Positions 1-8,042 of a stretch of 16,735 nt of DNA are shown piece after piece. Below the pieces are notes generated by a model. That model saw nothing but the letters and a program-made list of their open reading frames with translations, had not been told where the DNA came from and made no database searches. Source of the DNA: Flavobacteriales bacterium (GTDB lineage: Bacteria; Bacteroidota; Bacteroidia; Flavobacteriales_D; Sanyastnellaceae). The number at the start of each line of letters is the position of its first letter. Positions within the stretch are counted from its first letter, which is position 1. The translations under genes and the position numbers were made by a program. The stretch lies in NCBI GenBank assembly GCA_028825055.1, contig JAPKAW010000019.1:1-16735 (forward strand), written 5' to 3'.

Positions 1-598
1 TGAAACTCATGAAGGCAATGCCCATGAGTCCGGTGATGATAAACGTAATGCCCAAGCCTCTCAGAGGCGCCGGTACATGTGAATAACGGATTTTCTCACG
101 AATGGCTGCGATGGCCACAATGGCAATCCACCAGCCAACACCTGAGCCAAGTCCAAAAACAGTCGCTTCTCCAATACTCGGGTATTGACGGTCTTGCATA
201 AAAAGTGCACCACCCAAGATGGAACAATTCACTGCGATCAGAGGAAGGAAAATCCCTAAAGCACCATATAAAGCGGGCGCAAATTTCTCGACAATCATTT
301 CTACCAACTGGACCATGGAAGCGATGACTGCGATGAACATGATGAAGCTCAAGAAGCCCAAATCAACGTTAGCATATTCTGGACTCAACCAGGCCAACGC
401 CCCCTCCTTCAAAACATAGTTCTCTAGTAAGTAATTGATTGGCACGGTAATTCCGAGAACAAAAATTACGGCTAGCCCCAACCCATTGGCTGTTTTTACG
501 GTCTTGGAAACGGCCAAATAGGAGCACATTCCCAAGAAGTAAGCGAAAATCATGTTTTCAATGAAGATGCCTTTGACAAAAATGTTGAAGTATTCCAT
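1..598 (-). CDS. nqrE: Na+-translocating NADH:quinone reductase subunit E (partial at left edge)
   Basis: NqrE is an integral membrane subunit of the sodium-pumping NADH:quinone oxidoreductase. With NqrD it forms a pseudo-symmetric pair that holds an iron-sulfur cluster within the membrane. I translated 199 codons, starting MEYFNIFVKGIFIENMIFA and reaching AFMSF at the edge. Since the family is about 200 residues long, only a few C-terminal residues are missing. Several hydrophobic helices are visible. Cys25 (in GMCSYLAV) and Cys125 (in VNCSILGG) match the two conserved cysteines that bind the cluster in the family. The ATG at 598-596 shares one base with the nqrD stop (TGATG), so the two genes are probably translationally coupled. 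The homologous RnfA is excluded by the adjacent nqrA. nqrF, the NADH-oxidising subunit, should follow just outside the window. Confidence 0.95.
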   Translation of the reverse strand, partial: MEYFNIFVKGIFIENMIFAYFLGMCSYLAVSKTVKTANGLGLAVIFVLGITVPINYLLENYVLKEGALAWLSPEYANVDLGFLSFIMFIAVIASMVQLVEMIVEKFAPALYGALGIFLPLIAVNCSILGGALFMQDRQYPSIGEATVFGLGSGVGWWIAIVAIAAIREKIRYSHVPAPLRGLGITFIITGLMGIAFMSF

Positions 599-1293
599 CA
601 GTTCTCCTCGATTAAAGCTTGGTTGCGACTACGCTGAATCCAAATGATAATGCCCACAGTGATCAATGCCATCGGAGGTAAAATCATCAAGTTGTTGTTT
701 TCATAAAGCCCACCTTCACTGATAAACCAGCTTGTTGGCAAAAACTTTACTTGTCCCATTCCTGGCAGCGATATCGCTCCGCTCCCAAAGATTTCTCGGA
801 CAATGGATACCACCAGCAAGATCCAAGCGTAGCCCATTCCATTTCCAATCGCATCCAAGAAAGACGGTCCGGGTTTGTTTGCCAGTGCAAACGCTTCCAA
901 ACGCCCCATGATGATACAGTTGGTGATGATCAGCCCTACGAAAACAGATAGTTTCTCTGAAATATCAGGTTGAAAGGCCTGCAGTACTTCATCTACAATA
1001 ATCACCAAAGAAGCCACAACGACCAATTGCACGATGATACGGATACGATCGGGAACCATATTCCGCATCAATGAAATGATGACATTTCCGCCGATCATAA
1101 CAAACAATACCGACAAGCTCATGATAACCGCTTGCTGCAACTGCACTGTAATTGCAAGAGCTGAACAAATCCCCAACACCTGAACGGTGATCGGATTGGA
1201 GTCATTGAGCGGATCAGACAGTAGTTTCTTGTTCTTTTTGGAGAACAGAGACTCCTTCTTCTGAGTGACCGCAGGTGTGGTTTCCGTGCTCAT
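598..1293 (-). CDS. nqrD: Na+-translocating NADH:quinone reductase subunit D
   Basis: NqrD is the partner of NqrE in the membrane core of Na+-NQR, carrying electrons across the membrane while sodium is moved. The protein has 231 residues with about six hydrophobic segments after a hydrophilic, lysine-rich N-terminus. That N-terminus is roughly 15 residues longer than I would expect for the family. Cys43 (VLGICSALA) and Cys126 (ITNCIIMGRLEAFA) correspond to the cluster-binding cysteines. The segment NGMGYAWILL followed by VREIFGSG is typical of NqrD. The ATG at 1293-1291 overlaps the nqrC stop by four bases (ATGA), and its own stop overlaps nqrE by one base, so both junctions suggest coupled translation. 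The first start at the overlap is preferred because it gives the coupled arrangement. A later Met would remove part of the N-terminal extension but would break the coupling. Confidence 0.95.
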   Translation of the reverse strand: MSTETTPAVTQKKESLFSKKNKKLLSDPLNDSNPITVQVLGICSALAITVQLQQAVIMSLSVLFVMIGGNVIISLMRNMVPDRIRIIVQLVVVASLVIIVDEVLQAFQPDISEKLSVFVGLIITNCIIMGRLEAFALANKPGPSFLDAIGNGMGYAWILLVVSIVREIFGSGAISLPGMGQVKFLPTSWFISEGGLYENNNLMILPPMALITVGIIIWIQRSRNQALIEEN

Positions 1294-2093
1294 TTTTGTG
1301 CGCGGGTTAGAGATTGAGATTCAAAATAGCGGAGATATACCGCCAACGTTCGATTGATCATTTCATCCACTCCTTTCGAAGTAATCGTTCCGCCAGTAAT
1401 GCCATCGACACTGTTCTCATTGGTTTGAGCTCCTCCTTTGAGTATGGAGAACAGCAATGGTCCAGCAGTGTTCAATTTCTTCCCGCGGAATTTATCCGTA
1501 AAAAACCCTTCTCTGATTTCAGCGCCCAGCCCAGGCGTTTCGGTCTTGTGGTCAAAGTTGGCCCCATAAATGGTCGTCATATCGTCCTCTAGCGCGACAA
1601 AACCCCAAATTGGTCCCCATAGACCCGAGCCAACCAAAGGAACCACAAAGAGATCCTTATTGTCTTTTGAGCAGCGGTATAAAGGAAATTCCAATTCTGC
1701 AGATTCAAGCGCAGCTTGAAGAGTTTCTGCGTCACCATCAGCAGCCTTTACCGCCGATTTGATCTTAGCACGGTAATCCTTCATCACCTCAATACTAAAA
1801 GGATCTTGCTTGTCCTTCGGGTCCACTGGAGAAACGGTTGAATTGACTTGACGCCCTGAGCCATCAATGGAAACACGTTCCACTACAAAATCAGAGAATA
1901 AAGCGCCTGCATTGTCACGATCGGCCTCTACTCCAATCGCCGACAGGATGTTCATCATCTTCTTGTCAGCAGCATTGGCATCTTGACGGTCTTTTAAGGA
2001 CAACGACGTGTAGGCCAACGACGTACCAACGACAATGACCATCGCAATGGAAAAGCCAAACGTGTAAACTGTACTGTTTTTATTGATTGCCAT
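1290..2093 (-). CDS. nqrC: Na+-translocating NADH:quinone reductase subunit C
   Basis: NqrC is anchored by one N-terminal helix and exposes a periplasmic FMN domain; it passes electrons between the NqrD/E cluster and NqrB. With the ATG at 2093-2091 it has 267 residues, starting MAINKNSTVYTFGFSIAM. The membrane helix lies at about 11-30. HKTETPGLGAEI (182-193) is the conserved flavin-pocket motif. DGITGGTITSKG (230-241) is the flavinylation site, with Thr236 the expected covalently bound residue. The usual SGAT reads TGGT here. The open frame extends 23 codons further upstream, into the nqrB end, but that stretch has no family resemblance and the chosen start falls 10 bp after the nqrB stop. 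A GGAG lies just upstream of the ATG. Covalent FMN attachment would need the transferase ApbE, which is not in this window. Confidence 0.95.
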   Translation of the reverse strand: MAINKNSTVYTFGFSIAMVIVVGTSLAYTSLSLKDRQDANAADKKMMNILSAIGVEADRDNAGALFSDFVVERVSIDGSGRQVNSTVSPVDPKDKQDPFSIEVMKDYRAKIKSAVKAADGDAETLQAALESAELEFPLYRCSKDNKDLFVVPLVGSGLWGPIWGFVALEDDMTTIYGANFDHKTETPGLGAEIREGFFTDKFRGKKLNTAGPLLFSILKGGAQTNENSVDGITGGTITSKGVDEMINRTLAVYLRYFESQSLTRAQK

Positions 2094-2103
2094 GACTCCA
2101 AAT

Positions 2104-3360
2104 TTATGCGGTGGCACGTTGTTCGAATGCAAGGATTGCGCGTTTTTCACGCTTGCTAACATTCGCTTGAATCACATAATGATCGATGAGGGGTGCCATG
2201 ACATTCATGAACAAGATTGCCATCATAACGCCTTCAGGATAAGCCGGGTTGAAAACGCGGATCATGATCGACAAGAATCCACCCAAAAAGCCGTAAATCC
2301 ATTTTCCGCGCTCGGTTTGAGAGGCGCTCACGGGGTCAGTCGCCATGAAAACCATACCAAACATGAACCCTCCCATCACCACTTGATGAATCGGAGGCAA
2401 TGTCATGTAGGCATTCATACCCATAAGATTGAACAAGAAACCCATCACTAAGCCACCGACTAAAAAAGAGCTCATCACTTTCCAACTACCGATACCGGTC
2501 CAGATGAGAAGTGCAGCTCCAATTAAAATGGCCAAAGCCGAAGTCTCACCGATAGAACCTGGAATCAAACCCAAGAAGGCATTGCTCAGACTGTACATTC
2601 CTCCGGCATCAAACATACCCATCACCGATGTGACGTCAGCATTCATGATGGGTTTACCAACTGTAGAAGCCAAATGCCCCAAAGCGGTAGCACCTGTATA
2701 ACCGTCTACAAGCAAGCCATCAGCCTTCGAAGCGGCCACCTCGTGAATCCAAATTTCTCCAGACAGCTGTTTAGGATAAGCAAAGAACAAAAAGGCTCTT
2801 GCCGTCAAGGCCACATTCAAGATGTTCATCCCTGTACCTCCAAACACTTCCTTCGCAATAATCACAGAAAAGGCGACGGCCACAGCAACCATCCACAAGG
2901 GCACATCAATCGGCATGATCAGCGGAATAAGCATTCCTGAAACGAGGAATCCTTCGTTGATACTGTGTTTGCGAAAGCCTGCAAATAGGAATTCAATGCC
3001 CAATCCAACTCCATAACTCACTACTACAAGCGGGAGAACCTTCCAAGCTCCAATCAATAGCTTGTCCCAAATCATGGTATCCCAAGAATCCGATACGCTG
3101 ATTTCTCCAATGGAAAGCAGGTACTGATGACCCTGGTTCCACGTTCCAAAGAGCAAAGCGGGGACCAAAGCCAAAATTACCAGGAACATGGTGCGCTTCA
3201 AATCCACTCCGTCCCGAATGTGAACTCCATTCTTATTCGTGTGCCCTGGAGTAAAGGCAAATGTTTCGAGGGAGTCAAAAACCACCCAAAACTTGCTCAG
3301 CTTTCCTCCCTCCTCAAAATGAGGCCGGATCGAATCCAAGATGTTGTGCAATGCTTTCAT
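2104..3360 (-). CDS. nqrB: Na+-translocating NADH:quinone reductase subunit B
   Basis: NqrB is the largest membrane subunit of Na+-NQR. In the family it carries covalent FMN and riboflavin, takes part in ubiquinone reduction and forms part of the sodium path. The protein has 418 residues, a usual length, with about ten hydrophobic segments. Visible family motifs are INEGFLVSGMLIPLIMP (134-150), EVFGGTGMNILN (171-182) and GYTGATALG (220-228), where Thr225 is the expected FMN-bound residue. NPAYPEGVMMAILFMN (371-386) is also characteristic. The stop of nqrA is 9 bp upstream and nqrC starts 10 bp downstream, so this is the second gene of the operon. No alternative start is needed: MKALHNILDSIRPHFE is the typical amphipathic N-terminus. 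Confidence 0.96.
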   Translation of the reverse strand: MKALHNILDSIRPHFEEGGKLSKFWVVFDSLETFAFTPGHTNKNGVHIRDGVDLKRTMFLVILALVPALLFGTWNQGHQYLLSIGEISVSDSWDTMIWDKLLIGAWKVLPLVVVSYGVGLGIEFLFAGFRKHSINEGFLVSGMLIPLIMPIDVPLWMVAVAVAFSVIIAKEVFGGTGMNILNVALTARAFLFFAYPKQLSGEIWIHEVAASKADGLLVDGYTGATALGHLASTVGKPIMNADVTSVMGMFDAGGMYSLSNAFLGLIPGSIGETSALAILIGAALLIWTGIGSWKVMSSFLVGGLVMGFLFNLMGMNAYMTLPPIHQVVMGGFMFGMVFMATDPVSASQTERGKWIYGFLGGFLSIMIRVFNPAYPEGVMMAILFMNVMAPLIDHYVIQANVSKREKRAILAFEQRATA

Positions 3361-3369
3361 AATCTCTGA

Positions 3370-4728
3370 TTAACCAAGTTCTTTCTTCAACATATCCAAA
3401 CCATCTCGCACCACTTTCTGAACGGCTATCTTGGACGTACAAGCATATTCGCAGAGAGCAAAATCTTCAGGGGCTACTTCATAAATCCCGAGTTTCTCCA
3501 TTCCATCAATATCATTGGCCATGATGCTCTTGATGAGCTGCACGGGGTAAATGTCAAATGGAAATACCGGCTCGTATTGTCCGGTCACCACGAAGGCGCG
3601 TTCTTCTCCATTGGAATTGGTGTCCATGGTGAACTCCTTTGACTTCGGCATGAGCCATGTGGGGTAACTCCTCGAAAGAGAAAACTTCTTCAATCCCGGG
3701 CTCAACCAACCCTCCGTCAATAAGAACTTCGGCTCGTTTCCTTCAGGAAGCAAAGTAACCTGATGATGCAATCCACCAAGGTAACCGGCTGCGCCGGCAT
3801 CAGTTCCTGTCAAAGGATCCCCTGAAATGTAGCGTGTATTTTCAGCATCTTGGTGACCTTCAGTAAGTGAAGTCAACGCAGTGCCAGCCATTGCGCGCAT
3901 ATGCTTCGGAGCAGGATGCTCCGAACCGCCTGCTCCAACGACGCGGAGTGGATGGTAACTTCCTTTCGAGAGCAAAACACCCAAATTCGCTACATCTTCA
4001 GCGTGCATCGTCCAAAGAATCTCTCCTTTGTTTAAAGGAGCAGCGTGATGAATTTGCACACCTACATTGCCTGAAGGGTGCGGACCCTCGAATTGCGTAA
4101 CGTTGGCGCCTTCAATTCCGGAAAAGATCGTTTCATTTGAACGCACACCGATGTGTACACCCTCCGACCCTGCCAATTGTTTCAATGCATGGATACCCGT
4201 TTGAAAGTCCTCCATACGACCATTCAAAGCCACGGCCATATCAGGCGCTAAAGGAGCTGAATTGAATCCGCTGATGTGGATGCTTCGAGGCTGAATAGCC
4301 GGGTCTGCAGACACGGCAAACGGCCGTTGTTGCACAAAGGCAAAGAGACCTCCATTGAGCATCGCCCCTAAAATGGCCGTTCGATCCGCCGTTTTGGGAT
4401 CGATGACAGGGAATGACTCAGCTCTTCCTTGATGATCAGCCTCAATGAGGACAGCAAGAATTTTACGTTTGCCACCGCGCACAATGCTTTTCACTATCCC
4501 ACTAACGGGGCTAGCAAATTGTACAGAAGGGCAGTCTTTGCTGAAAAACAGCGAACTACCAGCCATAACGGCATCTCCTTCTTTTACACGAAGTTTGGGT
4601 ATGACTCCAATAAAATCTGGAGGTTGTACAGCGTATATTGCTGCTGGTGGAGCATCGACAACTGAGGTCGACGGGCGACCTGTTAATCGAATATTAGCTC
4701 CTTTTCGGATCCTTATCGTGCGGGACAT
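3370..4728 (-). CDS. nqrA: Na+-translocating NADH:quinone reductase subunit A
   Basis: NqrA is the cytoplasmic subunit of Na+-NQR. It has no covalent flavin and is implicated in quinone binding with NqrB. Using the ATG at 4728-4726 it has 452 residues and starts MSRTIRIRKGANIRLTGRP, matching the usual N-terminus (K-I-KKG-D-PI-G). An upstream in-frame ATG at 4839 would add 37 residues without family resemblance, and the promoter box would then lie inside the coding sequence, so it was not used. A hammerhead-like region (VKEGDAVMAGSSLFF, then SPVSGIVKSIVRGGKRK) lies at about 48-90. The C-terminal CEYACTSKIAVQKVVRDGLD resembles the conserved C(E/F)-C-SKI tail. It is the first gene of the operon and probably sets the expression of nqrBCDE(F). 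Confidence 0.95.
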   Translation of the reverse strand: MSRTIRIRKGANIRLTGRPSTSVVDAPPAAIYAVQPPDFIGVIPKLRVKEGDAVMAGSSLFFSKDCPSVQFASPVSGIVKSIVRGGKRKILAVLIEADHQGRAESFPVIDPKTADRTAILGAMLNGGLFAFVQQRPFAVSADPAIQPRSIHISGFNSAPLAPDMAVALNGRMEDFQTGIHALKQLAGSEGVHIGVRSNETIFSGIEGANVTQFEGPHPSGNVGVQIHHAAPLNKGEILWTMHAEDVANLGVLLSKGSYHPLRVVGAGGSEHPAPKHMRAMAGTALTSLTEGHQDAENTRYISGDPLTGTDAGAAGYLGGLHHQVTLLPEGNEPKFLLTEGWLSPGLKKFSLSRSYPTWLMPKSKEFTMDTNSNGEERAFVVTGQYEPVFPFDIYPVQLIKSIMANDIDGMEKLGIYEVAPEDFALCEYACTSKIAVQKVVRDGLDMLKKELG

Positions 4729-4756
4729 CAGCTCGCGAATGTTTACTTTTCGGGCG

Positions 4757-4764
4757 CAAAGGTA
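4757..4764 (-). promoter_or_regulatory. Bacteroidota-type -7 promoter box for the nqr operon
   Basis: Read on the minus strand these eight bases are TACCTTTG, a perfect match to the Bacteroidota sigma-70 -7 consensus TAnnTTTG. They lie 28 bp upstream of the chosen nqrA start, giving a leader of about 20 nt. The -33 element is weak: only a TTTC is seen, about 15 bp upstream of the box. In the other direction a near match on the plus strand, TATGATTTG at 4788-4796 (one base too long in the spacer), lies 20 bp before the T9SS plug gene and could be its promoter, with less certainty. Position and consensus are seen directly; activity is inferred. Confidence 0.6.
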
Positions 4765-4816
4765 GGACTGAGAATCGGTGAAACCCCTATGATTTGCCCA
4801 CAGAATTAACGCCGTT

Positions 4817-6199
4817 ATGTTGCTAAACAGACAATTCACACTTTTAGGGGTTCAGAAAGATCCGAATCGGACACCAAATACCCAGGGTATCCTTTATCGA
4901 TATTCTTTTTTAGTGTTGTTTCTATCCATTTCATTCTTGACAACGTTTGCCCAGGGACAGGACAGCCCATACCCCATCGCATATGCGGCAGAAAACATGC
5001 TCAGCGTGACGCTACACCCTCAAGGTCTTCAGGCTGAGCTTCCGTTTATTGCATTAGACGACGGTATTCTCGAATTCCAGTTTGATGATTTGAGTGAGCG
5101 CTTTCGGACTTTGGAAATGCGATGGCAGCATTGCACTTTTGACTGGTATGATTCTCCTGACCTCACTGCATCAGACTGCATTCAAGGCTTCACATCGCTC
5201 AGCCTTGAACAAGCAGAGGCAAGTTTCAACACGCGGGTTGGCTACATCCATTTTGCAGCGCAATTCCCCAATGACCTCATGCGCTTTGAAAAAAGCGGCA
5301 ACTACATACTCGAAGTCGTTGACCCTTCAGAACCGGATACCCCCTTGATTCTTCGGCGATTCGTGGTGTTTGAGAATCTAGTAGACATTGAAATGACGGT
5401 GCAAGAGGCCAAGTCGATTCCGCTCAAGCGTTCCCACCAAGAGCTGGATTTCGCCATCACCCATAGTTCCGATCGATTCGTAATTCAAGACGCATACGAT
5501 GCGCTGCAGACCACACTTCTTCAAAACGGCCGCTGGGATGCCGCTATTTCCAGTTTAGAACCCGTCTTTGTTAAAGGAGAAGAAGTCGTCTTTAGCCAAC
5601 AAGGCGAAAATGCATTTGAAGGTGGAAATAGTTGGCGATTCGTGGATTTAAAAAGCCTGCAGTTTGTCAGCCAAGGATTGGATCGTATTGAAGATGGTCG
5701 CAATAACTTCCACATGCATTTGGAACCTGACGAATTGCGCACCTATGGCTACCATCAAGCCAGAAGGGACTTGAACGGGGCTTATATTATTGCAAACGAA
5801 CGACAAGATGATCACACAGGAGGCGATTACGTTATGGCCCATTTTTACCTAACTTGTTTTGACCCCTATCCAGATCGCGACGTTTATGTTTTCGGACAAT
5901 GTTCCGATTGGATGTTTCCATTGTCCCATCGCATGACGTGGGATGACACAAAGCGCCGGTACGAACTTGTACTGTTTTTGAAGCAAGGGTATTATAACTA
6001 CACATATCTCACCCGGCCTTCTTGGGCCGCCGACCGCTATGACATTGAAGCTTTGACTAAAGGAGCTGGGATGACTTCAACGATTGAAGGTTCCCATGCC
6101 GCTACAGACAATACGTACCAAGTCATTGCCTATTACTGGGACGATTCGGGCTATGACCGTGTCGTAGGCTTTCAATCTAGTCGCGCCGCTGTGTATTGA
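4817..6199 (+). CDS. Type IX secretion system plug protein (DUF5103 family)
   Basis: This is a 460-residue secreted protein of the DUF5103 family, now named the T9SS plug protein. In the known translocon structure a protein of this family closes the periplasmic side of the giant SprA outer-membrane barrel when no substrate is engaged. The hydrophobic core of a signal peptide lies at about 31-45, with likely cleavage after TFA. It is preceded by an unusually long 30-residue N-region, and no better start was found in frame. Family landmarks are FQFDDLSERF (88-97), QHCTFDWYDS (104-113), NTRVGYIHFAAQFPND (138-153), GNYILEV (161-167), QNGRWDAAI (236-244) and FEGGNSWRF (267-275). A second beta-rich domain follows at about 340-450 (DRDVYVFGQCSDW). 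The gene diverges from nqrA and opens a six-gene plus-strand run. Confidence 0.9.
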   Translation: MLLNRQFTLLGVQKDPNRTPNTQGILYRYSFLVLFLSISFLTTFAQGQDSPYPIAYAAENMLSVTLHPQGLQAELPFIALDDGILEFQFDDLSERFRTLEMRWQHCTFDWYDSPDLTASDCIQGFTSLSLEQAEASFNTRVGYIHFAAQFPNDLMRFEKSGNYILEVVDPSEPDTPLILRRFVVFENLVDIEMTVQEAKSIPLKRSHQELDFAITHSSDRFVIQDAYDALQTTLLQNGRWDAAISSLEPVFVKGEEVVFSQQGENAFEGGNSWRFVDLKSLQFVSQGLDRIEDGRNNFHMHLEPDELRTYGYHQARRDLNGAYIIANERQDDHTGGDYVMAHFYLTCFDPYPDRDVYVFGQCSDWMFPLSHRMTWDDTKRRYELVLFLKQGYYNYTYLTRPSWAADRYDIEALTKGAGMTSTIEGSHAATDNTYQVIAYYWDDSGYDRVVGFQSSRAAVY

Positions 6200-6237
6200 A
6201 CTCCACCGTTGTGCGTTGTGCGTTGTACCTTCACAGC

Positions 6238-6951
6238 GTGAAATCTCAACGTATTTTCCTAACAGGAGCCTCCAGCGGAATTGGAGCTGCAACCGCTCGT
6301 CTGTTGGCCGAAAAAGGCCACCGTGTTTTACTCATTTCAAGAGACCTGAAGTCCATGAAGTCATGGGCGTCAACGTGCGATGAAAACAGCGTCTTGCTGC
6401 ACGAAGGAGACGTTACAGATGCGAAGGCCATGGAGGTTGCTGCTCAAAAAATGAAGGACGAATGGGGAGGCATTGACGTGTGCATTCCAAATGCTGGAAT
6501 CGGCGTTTTTTCGCCTCTAGAAGAAGCAGATATTTCGGACTGGCACCGGATGATTGACGTCAACATAAAAGGCGTCTTGAATGGCGTGCATGCGTGTCTT
6601 GATTCGCTCTTGACAAACAAGGGCCAGGTGATCCAAATCGGCTCGGTAGCCGCGCGGAATGTGTTTCCAAACAGCGGCGTTTATTGCGCCACCAAGCACG
6701 CTGTACTTGCTTTAAGTGAATCCCTTCGGATTGAGTTTCGGGACCGTCTTGCCGTGACCACCATCAACCCTGGCGCAGTGAACACCGCGTTCATTGATCA
6801 AACGACCAACTCCGAACTCCGGGAATCGTATCGCCCCCAATTCGAAAAAGGTATGGACCCTGTCTTCATCGCTGAAGCCATTGTGCTCGCCATTGAATCG
6901 AAAGGTCGCGGTGTTTTTAGCGAGATTACCGTTCGTCCCGATAACCGATGA
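6238..6951 (+). CDS. Short-chain dehydrogenase/reductase (SDR), classical type
   Basis: This is a cytoplasmic NAD(P)-dependent oxidoreductase of the classical SDR type; its substrate cannot be told from sequence. With the GTG start at 6238 it has 237 residues. The dinucleotide-binding TGASSGIG sits at 9-16, NAG at 85-87, and the catalytic residues are Asn109 (DVNIKG), Ser136, Tyr149 and Lys153 (YCATK). NPGAVNTAF (177-185) is the usual segment after the active site. The frame stays open back to a TTG at 6196 that overlaps the plug gene stop, but those 14 extra residues precede the normal first beta strand. GTG at 6238 places Met two residues before the usual strand, which fits the family better. 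The stop overlaps the next start (ATGA). Ser45-like residues for NADP preference were not judged. Confidence 0.88.
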   Translation: MKSQRIFLTGASSGIGAATARLLAEKGHRVLLISRDLKSMKSWASTCDENSVLLHEGDVTDAKAMEVAAQKMKDEWGGIDVCIPNAGIGVFSPLEEADISDWHRMIDVNIKGVLNGVHACLDSLLTNKGQVIQIGSVAARNVFPNSGVYCATKHAVLALSESLRIEFRDRLAVTTINPGAVNTAFIDQTTNSELRESYRPQFEKGMDPVFIAEAIVLAIESKGRGVFSEITVRPDNR

Positions 6952-8030
6952 AACTTGTTTTTCTATCCAGCTCAACGGGTTGGGGAGGTCTTGAACAGAA
7001 TTTACTTCGCTACGCCGAATGGATGCAAGAGGCTGGTGCCACTGTCACCGTTTTGACCGTTTCGCATTCTCCTCTGCATCAAAAGGCGCAAGCCGCAGGC
7101 CTGCCTTTGGAATCCATTGTTCGCCAGAACCGGCACTTGCCATGGAGGGCGGCTTTGCACTTGCGTTCCCGACTGAAGGAAGTAAACGCTGATGTTCTAT
7201 GGATACGAGATCCCCGAGATTTACCGCTGGCCGCTTTGGCCGTTTACGGAATGCCATGTCGCTTGGTTTTCCAGCAAGGGATGCAAATCGACCGGCCCAA
7301 AAAGAAACCTTGGCATCGCTGGAGGTTTGCACAAATTGATCATTGGGTCACCCCTTTGAAAGTTTTGGAAGTTGAAGTTTTGAAAAACACACCCTTAAAA
7401 CCCCATCAAATCAGCCAAATACCACTCGCGCTGGACCCCCAGTGGTTTGCTCCTTCCAAAAAAAAGGCAGACTCGAGAAAGGAATTTGACATCCCATCTG
7501 ACGTAAAGTTGGTTGGGCTGTTCGGAAGGTTGGATCCCCTGAAAGGGCAAGATGTGCTCTTCGCCGCCTTGGAAATCGCATCCGATTGGCACGCGTTCAT
7601 AATTGGAAGCAATACCGCAAATGAAGCAGAAGATTGGAGTGAACGCCTGCGAAAAGATGCTGAACAACGTGGAATTAGTGACCGCATTCATTGGCATGGT
7701 CAAATGGAATCGTTGCAATCCGCGTATGCAGCGTGCGACGTCTATGCCATGTGCAGTGCAAGCGAAACATTTGGAATGGTGACGTTGGAAGCCCTTGCAT
7801 CGGGCATTCCTGTCATTGGAACCGATGCCGGTGGCACCCCCGAATTGTTGGGCCAGGGTGCACATGGAACGTTGATTCCTCCTCGATCACCGGATGCCTT
7901 AGCCAGAGCCCTCAAACACCACAATGTCATTCCGGTCCCCTCTCAAAATGACTTGGTCCAATTCCACAAAAAAGCGGCGGTTGAAAGTTGGTTGAAACTC
8001 CTAGGGGGACCTCGCCGTCCCGCATCGTAA
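6948..8030 (+). CDS. GT4-family (GT-B fold) glycosyltransferase
   Basis: This is a retaining glycosyltransferase of 360 residues, of the group 1 (GT4) type that moves a sugar from a nucleotide-sugar to a lipid or glycan acceptor. The N-terminal acceptor domain begins MKLVFLSSSTGWGGLEQNLL, with the glycine-rich loop of the family at 9-14. The donor domain starts near 185 (KLVGLFGRLDPLKGQD). The donor-binding motif SETFGMVTLEALASGIPVIG contains Glu273 and Glu281, the E-x7-E pair, followed by GTDAGGTPELL. There are no membrane segments, so it is likely cytoplasmic or membrane-associated. It overlaps the SDR gene by four bases, which suggests coupled translation and perhaps a joint role in a surface glycan. 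No other sugar-pathway gene is nearby, so the product remains unknown. Confidence 0.9.
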   Translation: MKLVFLSSSTGWGGLEQNLLRYAEWMQEAGATVTVLTVSHSPLHQKAQAAGLPLESIVRQNRHLPWRAALHLRSRLKEVNADVLWIRDPRDLPLAALAVYGMPCRLVFQQGMQIDRPKKKPWHRWRFAQIDHWVTPLKVLEVEVLKNTPLKPHQISQIPLALDPQWFAPSKKKADSRKEFDIPSDVKLVGLFGRLDPLKGQDVLFAALEIASDWHAFIIGSNTANEAEDWSERLRKDAEQRGISDRIHWHGQMESLQSAYAACDVYAMCSASETFGMVTLEALASGIPVIGTDAGGTPELLGQGAHGTLIPPRSPDALARALKHHNVIPVPSQNDLVQFHKKAAVESWLKLLGGPRRPAS

Positions 8031-8042
8031 ATTTGATGCGCC

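Noticed and set aside
2094..2162. Longer nqrC frame starting at 2162, overlapping the nqrB end
   Set aside because: The added 23 residues are the antiparallel-free shadow of the nqrB 3' end in another frame; MAINKNSTVYTFGF at 2093 is the normal NqrC start.
598..4728. Possibility that the operon is Rnf rather than Na+-NQR
   Set aside because: RnfD/G/E/A resemble NqrB/C/D/E, but nqrA is present and no ferredoxin-like RnfB or RnfC lies between, so this is Na+-NQR.
4729..4839. Longer nqrA frame starting at 4839
   Set aside because: The extra 37 residues have no NqrA resemblance and would overlap both the T9SS plug start and the TACCTTTG box; the ATG at 4728 gives the family N-terminus.
6211..6227. 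Short direct repeat gtgcgtt-gtgcgtt before the SDR gene
   Set aside because: Two copies of seven bases only; too short to call a regulatory repeat.
6196..6237. TTG start for the SDR overlapping the plug gene stop
   Set aside because: It adds 14 residues before the first beta strand with no family match; the GTG at 6238 fits the usual distance to TGASSGIG.
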